DNA from: JAWKVD01 sp041398225
GTDB lineage: Bacteria; Pseudomonadota; Alphaproteobacteria; Caulobacterales; Hyphomonadaceae
Assembly: GCA_041398225.1 (NCBI GenBank)
Contig: JAWKVD010000008.1
Location: forward strand, 95,906-159,905
Length of the DNA stretch: 64,000 nt
Direction: 5' to 3'
Shown: positions 56,869 through 62,959 of the stretch, piece by piece
How the letters are laid out: every line of letters begins with the position of its first letter
Position numbering within the stretch: the stretch's first letter is position 1
Position numbers and translations under genes: made by a program
Notes under the pieces: model-generated
Told to the model about the DNA's origin: nothing
What the model saw: only the letters and a program-made list of their open reading frames with translations
The model's database searches: none

Positions 56869-58434
56869 ATGGCCGACATCACCGTTCCCGTTCTTGGCGA
56901 AAGCGTTCGAGAGGCCACCGTCGGCGCGTGGCTGAAATCGCCCGGCGAGCGCGTTTCGCGCGACGATGTGCTGGTCGAGCTTGAAACCGACAAGGTTTCG
57001 GTCGAGGTGTCGGCCGCCGAGGACGGCGTGCTCTCCGAGGTGCTGGCGAAGCAGGGGGAGACCGTCGAGGTCGGCGCCCTGCTGGGCCGCATCGGCGCGG
57101 GCGGGCCGGTTGAGGCGTCCGCAGCATCGAAGACGACCGCCGCCGAGCCGGCGCCGCAAAACCAAGTTTCGCAGACGTCAGTATCACAGTCCCAAGTCAG
57201 AAGTGGATCGGAAGGAAAGATGGACATCAAGGTGCCCGCGATGGGCGAAAGCGTGACCGAGGGAACGCTCGCCAACTGGCTGGTGAAGCCGGGTCAGCAG
57301 GTCGCGCAGGACGATCCGATCGCTGAAATCGAAACCGACAAGGTCGCCATCGAGGTTCCGGCCCCGGCCGCCGGGGTGATCTCCGAAACGCTGATCAGCG
57401 AAGGCGAGACGGTGAACATCGGAACGGTGATCGCGCGGATGACGTCCGGCGCGGGCGCCAAGCCGTCGGCTTCCGCATCGGCCCCCGCCGAGGCCGCGCC
57501 CGCCGCGCAGGCGAAGGCCAACGGGCCGGCCGCCTCCTCGACGACCAAGGTCGCGCCGTCGGTTCAGCGCGTCGCCACCGAAGGCGGCGTGAACCCGGCC
57601 GACATCCCCGGCTCCGGCCGCGGCGGCCGCGCCACCAAGGCCGACGCCGTCAGATATGTTCAGGAAGCCGCTTCGGTTCCGGCCGTGCGCGCGCCCGCGC
57701 CGCCGGTCGAGGCCCGCGCCCCGCGCGAACTGGGTCCGCGCGAGGAACGCGTGGCGATGACGCGCCTGCGCCAGACCATCGCGCGGCGCCTGAAGGACGC
57801 CCAGAACACCGCCGCGATGCTGACGACGTTCAACGATGTCGACATGTCGGCGGTGATGGACCTGCGCAAGCGCTACAAGGACACGTTCGAGAAGAAGCAC
57901 GGCGTGCGCCTCGGCTTCATGGGCTTCTTCACGAAGGCCTGCGTGGCGGCGCTGAAGGAGATCCCGGCGGTCAACGCCGAGATCGACGGCACGGACATTA
58001 TCTACAAGAACTACTACCATATCGGCATGGCCGTCGGCACCGAGAAGGGCCTCGTGGTTCCGGTGGTGCGCGACGCCGACATGCTGAGCCTCGCCGAAAT
58101 CGAAGCGGAGATCGGCCGTCTCGGCGGTCTGGCGCGCGACGGCAAGCTGGGGCTTGGCGATCTGCAGGGCGGCACCTTCACCATCACCAATGGCGGCGTC
58201 TACGGGTCGCTGATGTCGACGCCGATCCTCAACCCGCCGCAGTCCGGCGTGCTGGGCATGCACCGCATCGAGGAGCGTCCGGTCGCGATCAACGGCAAGG
58301 TCGAGATCCGTCCGATGATGTATCTCGCGCTGAGCTATGACCACCGCATGGTGGACGGCAAGGAAGCGGTGACCTTCCTGGTGCGCGTGAAGGAAGCCCT
58401 GGAAGATCCCGAGCGCCTGCTGCTCGACATCTGA
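56869..58434 (+). CDS. sucB: Dihydrolipoyl succinyltransferase E2 with two lipoyl domains
   Basis: 521-aa E2. Two lipoyl domains: residues ~2-76 (ELETDKVSVEV, Lys42) and ~118-192 (EIETDKVAIEV, Lys ~158). A Ser/Ala/Pro linker follows, then the E3-binding domain (~225-260, VAPSVQRVATEGG) and the catalytic domain ending SYDHRMVDGKEAV (His about 490). Most SucB proteins carry one lipoyl domain and about 400 residues, so the extra domain is notable. Specificity for succinyl rests on position after sucA. Confidence 0.96.
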   Translation: MADITVPVLGESVREATVGAWLKSPGERVSRDDVLVELETDKVSVEVSAAEDGVLSEVLAKQGETVEVGALLGRIGAGGPVEASAASKTTAAEPAPQNQVSQTSVSQSQVRSGSEGKMDIKVPAMGESVTEGTLANWLVKPGQQVAQDDPIAEIETDKVAIEVPAPAAGVISETLISEGETVNIGTVIARMTSGAGAKPSASASAPAEAAPAAQAKANGPAASSTTKVAPSVQRVATEGGVNPADIPGSGRGGRATKADAVRYVQEAASVPAVRAPAPPVEARAPRELGPREERVAMTRLRQTIARRLKDAQNTAAMLTTFNDVDMSAVMDLRKRYKDTFEKKHGVRLGFMGFFTKACVAALKEIPAVNAEIDGTDIIYKNYYHIGMAVGTEKGLVVPVVRDADMLSLAEIEAEIGRLGGLARDGKLGLGDLQGGTFTITNGGVYGSLMSTPILNPPQSGVLGMHRIEERPVAINGKVEIRPMMYLALSYDHRMVDGKEAVTFLVRVKEALEDPERLLLDI

Positions 58435-58457
58435 CCGGTTTCGGCAAAACCGACGAG

Positions 58458-58485
58458 CGGCCCGCCTGTTCAGGCGGGCCGTTTT
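58458..58485 (+). terminator. sucAB terminator
   Basis: CGGCCCGCCTG (58458-58468) pairs with CAGGCGGGCCG (58471-58481) and is followed by TTTT. Classic intrinsic terminator 24 bp after sucB. Confidence 0.9.
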
Positions 58486-58646
58486 CGTTGGGGCGGTTCG
58501 CGCTCCGGGGCCGCGCGTCGGGACTGTGCTCCCGGGCGCACCTCGGGGCCGCATTTGCGGGCGTTCGGCCTGTTCCGTTCGGGACGGATCGGATGAAACC
58601 GGCGCTTCGCGTTCACGTTTCCTCATGCCGATGCTGGCATAATCCG

Positions 58647-59075
58647 ATGATTGGCCTGTTGGAGGCCCTTAACGGGTCGTTTGCAAATTGGGGCGGGCGG
58701 GTGCGTCTGGTCGCGTCGTTCATTCTGGTGCTTGCGTCGGTCTGGCTTCTCTTCCTGACCGTCGAACCGGTATGGGGCGGTCCGCTCGAGGGCGCCATCG
58801 GCCGGCTGGGCGAGGCCGCGGACAGTCCGGCCTTCATGGCGCCGCTGTTCGGCGGCCTGTGCGGGCTGCTGGGCGGGATCGTGCTGCTCTATGGCGGCAT
58901 CGGCGGATCGGCGGCGGGCATTCTCGGCGGCGGCGCCGCGCTGGGCTATGCGCTCTACGCAGGTCACACGGTTCCCAACACGCTTACCGCGCTGGCGCGG
59001 TCGGATCTCGTGGTCGGCGGGGTGATTGCGGCGTTTGCGCTCATCGCCGCGTTTTCGGGGCGCGGGGACGACTGA
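58647..59075 (+). CDS. Small membrane protein of unknown function
   Basis: 142-aa, Gly-rich polytopic protein: a helix near LVASFILVLASVWLLFL, then two Gly-rich helices (LFGGLCGLLGGIVLLYGG, SAAGILGGGAALGYALYAG) and a final VVGGVIAAFALIAAF. The ATG at 58647 is chosen; an in-frame ATG at 58593 is possible. Lies between sucB and lpdA but after the sucAB terminator. Family not recognised. Confidence 0.6.
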   Translation: MIGLLEALNGSFANWGGRVRLVASFILVLASVWLLFLTVEPVWGGPLEGAIGRLGEAADSPAFMAPLFGGLCGLLGGIVLLYGGIGGSAAGILGGGAALGYALYAGHTVPNTLTALARSDLVVGGVIAAFALIAAFSGRGDD

Positions 59076-59236
59076 GGGCGGGCTAGGCCGCCGACCGGGC
59101 CGGCTGGCCGGCGCTTTTCCGGCGCGCTTCGGGTCCCCATATCAACAGCGGCAACTTAGGTTCGCGCACGAGTTGACGAGGGCTCTTGCCTCTGTAGGTT
59201 CGCGCGCATTCTGATCAGGCTGGAAAGCAGCAATCC

Positions 59237-60637
59237 ATGAGCGATACTTTCGACGTCGTCATCATCGGCGCGGGCCCGGGCGGCTATAACTGCGCCATTC
59301 GTTGCGGTCAGCTCGGCCTGAAGACAGCCATCATCGAGAAGCGCGAGACGCTGGGCGGCACATGCCTCAATGTCGGCTGCATCCCGTCGAAGGCGATGCT
59401 GCACGCCTCGGAATATCTCGAAACCGCGCAGAAGGATTTCGCGGCGCTCGGCATCAAGGTGTCCGGCATTTCGGTCGATCTCGACCAGATGCTGGCGCAG
59501 AAGGAAGAGGCCGTGAAAGGCCTGACCGGCGGCGTCGCCTTCCTGATGAAGAAGAACAAGGTGACGGTGTTCAGCGGCACGGGCCGCATCGCCGGTCCGG
59601 GCAAGGTCGTGGTCGCCGGCGCCGAGGGCGAGACCACGCTTGCGACCCGCAACATCGTGATCGCCACCGGTTCGGAGCCGGCCTCGCTGCCGGGACTGAC
59701 CATCGACGAAGACAAGATCGTCTCCTCCACCGGGGCGCTGGCGCTGAAGCAGGTTCCCAAGCGCATGGTGGTGATCGGGGCGGGCGTGATCGGCCTTGAA
59801 CTCGGTTCGGTGTGGCGCCGTCTCGGCGCGCAGGTGACGGTGGTCGAGTTTCTCGACCGGATCCTTCCCGGCGCCGACAGCGAGATCGCCAAGCAATCGC
59901 AGCGCATCCTCGCCAAGCAGGGCATGGATTTCAAACTCGGCATGAAGGTGACGGGCGTCGAGAAGGCCAAGTCGGCGCTGAAACTGTCGATGGAGCCGGC
60001 CAAGGGCGGAGCGGCCGAAACGCTGGAGGCCGACATCGTTCTGGTCGCCATCGGCCGGCGCGCCTACACCGAGGGTCTCGGGCTCGAGACGGTCGGCGTC
60101 GAAACCGACAAGCGCGGCGTGATCGCCAACAATCATTTCCGCACGTCCGCGCCGGGCGTCTGGGTGGTGGGCGACGTGACCACGGGCCCGATGCTGGCGC
60201 ACAAGGCCGAAGACGAAGGCGCGGCCTGCGCCGAGCTGATCGCGGGCAAGGCGGGCCATGTCGACTACAACATCATTCCCGGCGTGGTTTACACCAAGCC
60301 GGAGATCGCCTGGGTCGGCCAGACCGAGGACGATCTCAAGGCCGCGGGCGTGCCCTACAAGGTCGGCAAATTCCCGTTCAGCGCCAACTCGCGCGCGCGC
60401 ACCAATCACGAGACCGACGGTCTGGTGAAGATCATTGCGCACGCCGAGACCGACGAGATTCTCGGCGGCCACATGGTCGGCGTCGGCGTCGGCGAGATGA
60501 TCGCGGAGATCTGCGTGGCGATGGAGTTCGGCGCCTCGTCCGAAGACGTCGCGCGCACCTGCCATGCGCACCCCACGCTGACCGAGGCCGTGCGCCAGGC
60601 GGCGATGGGCGTCGAAGGCTGGACGATGCAGATGTAG
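59237..60637 (+). CDS. lpdA: Dihydrolipoyl dehydrogenase (E3)
   Basis: 466-aa flavoprotein that reoxidises the lipoyl arms. FAD loop IIGAGPGGYNCAI, redox disulfide GGTCLNVGCIPSK (Cys43, Cys48), NAD loop VIGAGVIGLELGSVW, FAD motif VWVVGDVTTGPMLAHKAEDEG, C-terminal HAHPTLTE with the active-site His (about 445). Completes the 2-oxoglutarate dehydrogenase set. Confidence 0.97.
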   Translation: MSDTFDVVIIGAGPGGYNCAIRCGQLGLKTAIIEKRETLGGTCLNVGCIPSKAMLHASEYLETAQKDFAALGIKVSGISVDLDQMLAQKEEAVKGLTGGVAFLMKKNKVTVFSGTGRIAGPGKVVVAGAEGETTLATRNIVIATGSEPASLPGLTIDEDKIVSSTGALALKQVPKRMVVIGAGVIGLELGSVWRRLGAQVTVVEFLDRILPGADSEIAKQSQRILAKQGMDFKLGMKVTGVEKAKSALKLSMEPAKGGAAETLEADIVLVAIGRRAYTEGLGLETVGVETDKRGVIANNHFRTSAPGVWVVGDVTTGPMLAHKAEDEGAACAELIAGKAGHVDYNIIPGVVYTKPEIAWVGQTEDDLKAAGVPYKVGKFPFSANSRARTNHETDGLVKIIAHAETDEILGGHMVGVGVGEMIAEICVAMEFGASSEDVARTCHAHPTLTEAVRQAAMGVEGWTMQM

Positions 60638-60700
60638 GTCTGCGGATGCGGGCCTGTTGATGAGGGTTCGCTGATCCGGGCCTGTTGATCCGGGATTGAT

Positions 60701-60718
60701 GGGCGCGCCGGTGCGCCC
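60701..60718 (+). terminator. Weak hairpin after lpdA
   Basis: GGGCGC (60701-60706) pairs with GCGCCC (60713-60718), 63 bp past the lpdA stop. No real U-run. Direct repeats CGGGCCTGTTGAT surround 60649-60686. Confidence 0.3.
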
Positions 60719-60764
60719 GAAATTCCTCCCAGGATCGCTGCGGAAAGCGCCCGGGCTTCAAAGT

Positions 60765-60783
60765 CTGTAGGGCGTAACTACAG
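60765..60783. promoter_or_regulatory. Inverted repeat upstream of methyltransferase gene
   Basis: CTGTAG-N7-CTACAG, a perfect 19-bp dyad about 110 bp before the downstream ATG. Likely an operator; the regulator is unknown. Confidence 0.4.
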
Positions 60784-60893
60784 AATCTGCAGTGCGATAC
60801 ATCACACCATGAAGTAGCTGCACGGCTTGTTCCGGTGCACTCGGCTCCTGCTGCGGCGTGTCGACCCGACCCGCAAAAGAAATGGAGCTGAAC

Positions 60894-61652
60894 ATGAAAC
60901 GCGCACTCGCAATCGCCTACAGTCTGGTCTGCTACGCTATCGGCGTGGCGGCGCTCGTCTACCTGATCCTGTTCGTCGCCGACCTTCTGGTGCCGGTGCG
61001 GATCAACACCGCATCTTCCCTAGCGCCGAAACTGGGCGCGGCCGCCGCCGTTCTCTGGGATGTCGCTTTGGTCGCGATCTGGGGCTTTCAGCACACGGCG
61101 ATGGCCAGTTCGGAATTCAAGGCGTGGTGGACGCGCTATGTCCCGGCGCCGATCGAGCGCAGCACCTATCTGGTGTTCGTCGCGATCATGACCGCGCTGC
61201 TCGCCGCGTTCTGGGCGCCGCTGCCGGGCGTGATCTACGACGTCTCGGGAACGGGGCTCGGCCTGGCGCTGCTCGGCGTCTACTTCTTCGGCTGGGTCAT
61301 CACGCTGATCTCGACCTTCCTGATCAACCACTTCCACCTGTTCGGGCTTCAGCAGGCCGTCCGCATGACGTCGGCGACCGAGTCGAAGAAGGCGACCTTC
61401 CGCACGCCGCTGTTCTACAAGGTCGTCCGCCATCCGATGATGACCGGCATTCTGATCTCGCTCTGGGCGGCGCCGGAGCTGACCGTCGGCCGGCTGGTCT
61501 TCAACCTTGCGATGACCGCCTACATCATCATCGCCGTGCGGTTTGAAGAGCGGACGCTGGTGCAGGATCTTGGCGACGAATACAAAACCTACCGGCGCAC
61601 GACGCCGGGCCTGATCCCGGCGCTTCCGGTCGGCCGCGTTAGCGCGACCTAG
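60894..61652 (+). CDS. NnrU/MddA-like membrane methyltransferase
   Basis: 252-aa protein with about six helices of the isoprenylcysteine methyltransferase superfamily. IWGFQHTAMASSEFKAWWTR and PIERSTYLVF match both NnrU and methanethiol S-methyltransferase (MddA); the C-terminal RFEERTLVQDLGDEYKTYRR is the conserved SAM-site region. The presence of that complete C-terminus favours an MddA-type methyltransferase over short NnrU. ATG follows GGAGCTG. Own promoter/operator region and terminator. Confidence 0.75.
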   Translation: MKRALAIAYSLVCYAIGVAALVYLILFVADLLVPVRINTASSLAPKLGAAAAVLWDVALVAIWGFQHTAMASSEFKAWWTRYVPAPIERSTYLVFVAIMTALLAAFWAPLPGVIYDVSGTGLGLALLGVYFFGWVITLISTFLINHFHLFGLQQAVRMTSATESKKATFRTPLFYKVVRHPMMTGILISLWAAPELTVGRLVFNLAMTAYIIIAVRFEERTLVQDLGDEYKTYRRTTPGLIPALPVGRVSAT

Positions 61653-61685
61653 CTCTCCGCCGCGATCCTTGGAGACTGCACGATG

Positions 61686-61715
61686 CGGGACGGCTTCGGC
61701 CGTCCCGTTTTGCTT
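61686..61715 (+). terminator. Intrinsic terminator
   Basis: CGGGACGGC and GCCGTCCCG (61686-61707) around a TTCG tetraloop, then TTTTGCTTTTT. Ends the methyltransferase transcript. Confidence 0.93.
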
Positions 61716-61819
61716 TTTCGGTTCGGCGCCTTGACGCCGCCGCATTCGGCAATCATAAGCCGCTCCCTTCGCACGCGATGGTCGCGCGCGAGACTGTGAG
61801 AGAGCACGAGAGCAGGACG

Positions 61820-61939
61820 ATGATGCGCGCACGCACATCCATTTTCACGCCAGCGCTTCGCAAGCCGCTGTTTGGTCCGGTGTCCGGCCAACTCGCCGGC
61901 GGTTGCGATGTGATGCGCTTTCTCGCGGAGGCGGGATGA
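61820..61939 (+). CDS. Possible small protein (39 aa)
   Basis: Short frame MMRARTSIFTPALRKPLFGP...RFLAEAG with AGCAGGAC before its ATG, preceded by a promoter-like TTGACG (61731-61736) with CATAAG 17 bp on, and followed 32 bp later by a strong terminator. Basic N-terminus, acidic end. No family known. The promoter-frame-terminator layout is the main support; it could instead be a small RNA. Confidence 0.35.
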   Translation: MMRARTSIFTPALRKPLFGPVSGQLAGGCDVMRFLAEAG

Positions 61940-61971
61940 TCGAGAGATCGTCCTGACAGTTCGGTGTTCCG

Positions 61972-62008
61972 AACCCCTCCCGAGCCAACGCTCCGGAGGG
62001 GTTTTTGT
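61972..62008 (+). terminator. Intrinsic terminator before the Y RNA array
   Basis: AACCCCTCC (61972-61980) pairs with GGAGGGGTT (61995-62003), inner GAGC/GCTC with a CAAC loop, then TTTTTG. Separates upstream transcription from the RNA array. Confidence 0.9.
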
Positions 62009-62132
62009 TTCCGGCCCCTGCGAAGCTCCTGAATCGGAAACAGAGGAGATTTTCAAAGCTCCGGGCGGCGTCGATGCGGGTTGTCATGCACGGCATGCAG
62101 GCGATCCGCGCCGCGTCATCCGGACGTCGCCT

Positions 62133-62298
62133 GTCGGTGGTGAAGGAAACGGTTTCGTCGCTCCAACCCGGTCCTTGCCGGGGTACCGGCGTTTGCATGC
62201 GTACCGTGGAGGCGCTCTCGCGAGGAGCGTCGCGACGCGGGTCCGGATCGCAAGATCCTGCGCGGCGATCGCCGTTCCGTTTTCGCCCGTTCCCCGAC
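62133..62298 (+). ncRNA. Y RNA-like gene 1 (no tRNA mimic)
   Basis: Closing stem GTCGG (62133-62137) with CCGAC (62294-62298), bulged T138, then GG/CC (139-140 with 292-293), and the shared motifs GGTGGTGAAG and GTTCCCC of the array. The stem differs from the other copies by a compensating change (U-A for C-G). The interior folds into other hairpins, such as GGTAC...GTACC, GCTC...GAGC and GGATC-GCAA-GATCC, and has no T or D arm. Ro-binding stem retained, apical domain different. Exact RNA ends are inferred from the stem. Confidence 0.6.
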
Positions 62299-62309
62299 GA
62301 CGAATTGTT

Positions 62310-62479
62310 GCGCCGGTGGTGAAGAGATCTGTTTCTTCGCTGCTAACGACGGTGTTGCGGGTTCGAGTCCCGCCGGACGGGCTTCGGCCCGATCCGTAGC
62401 TCAACTGGTAGAGCACGTTCCCTGAGGTCGTTCGCAAGGGCGGCCGAAGGGGGTTCAGGTTTCGCTTGTTCCCCGGCGC
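62310..62479 (+). ncRNA. Y RNA-like gene 2 with permuted tRNA-like domain
   Basis: Closing stem GCGCCGG (62310-62316) with CCGGCGC (62473-62479), bulged T317, then GG/CC. Inside: T arm GCGGG-TTCGAGT-CCCGC (62357-62373); an acceptor-like 9-bp hairpin capped by TTCG with one bulged A (62374-62396); then T8-A9 and D arm GCTC...GAGC with A14 and the GG pair (62397-62414). The tRNA order is permuted and there is no anticodon arm; the Y stem replaces it. Known bacterial YrlA RNAs have this type of module. Confidence 0.85.
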
Positions 62480-62504
62480 GACATTCAAAGGCGGCGTTCG
62501 TCCC

Positions 62505-62638
62505 GCCGGTGGTGAAGAGTACCGATACATCGCCTGAAACGCGTGCGGTCGCGGGTTCGAATCCCGCCGGGTCCGGCCTTGCCGGGCGCCCGTAGCTCAG
62601 TCTGGTAGAGCGCACTTCGGTCTCGCCTGTTCCCCGGC
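62505..62638 (+). ncRNA. Y RNA-like gene 3 with permuted tRNA-like domain
   Basis: Closing stem GCCGG (62505-62509) with CCGGC (62634-62638), bulged T510, GG/CC (511-512 with 632-633). T arm GCGGG-TTCGAAT-CCCGC (62551-62567); acceptor-like stem CGGG/CCCG plus CCGGC-CTT-GCCGG with a small bulge (62568-62592); TA then D arm GCTC-AGTCTGGTA-GAGC (62593-62611). All tRNA-invariant positions checked (U8, A14, G18, G19, U54, U55, C56, A58) are present. 25 bp after copy 2. Confidence 0.87.
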
Positions 62639-62770
62639 CGGCTTCGCCTGGAGCCCGATCGACGAAACCGCGTTTGGCGGCGGCGACGATGCGCGTGCAT
62701 GCCGGCTGAGGGCCCACGGTCCGATGTCGGCAAGCCTGGCGCGTTTCGTTCGTTCGCCGCCATACAGCGT

Positions 62771-62907
62771 CAGCCGGTGGTGAAGTGGTCCGTTGCATCG
62801 GGGACCGCAGGTCGCGGGTTCGAATCCCGCCCGGCCGCGCGTGCGCGGTCGGTGGCTCAGTCTGGCGGAGCGGCGGTGAATGCGGGTTACGACGTGTTCC
62901 CCGGCTG
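62771..62907 (+). ncRNA. Y RNA-like gene 4 with permuted tRNA-like domain, next to rsr
   Basis: Closing stem CAGCCGG (62771-62777) with CCGGCTG (62901-62907), bulged T778, GG/CC. Internal hairpin GGTCC...GGACC (62786-62806). T arm GCGGG-TTCGAAT-CCCGC (62814-62830); acceptor-like 9-bp stem with one G-U and a CGTG loop (62831-62852); TG then D arm GCTC...GAGC (62853-62871). It ends 52 bp before the rsr start codon. Confidence 0.87.
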
Positions 62908-62959
62908 GCGCTTCCGGTTTTGTCCCTGGAATGATTGAATGTGAAAGAGGGGATTGATC

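Noticed and set aside
53797..57165. Minus-strand frame of 1122 codons opposite sucA and sucB
   Set aside because: Third-position GC bias keeps the antisense frame open; the plus strand encodes unmistakable sucA and sucB.
62350..62415. Ordinary tRNA genes in the array
   Set aside because: T arms precede D arms, no anticodon arm exists, and the acceptor is a closed hairpin, so these are not functional tRNAs.
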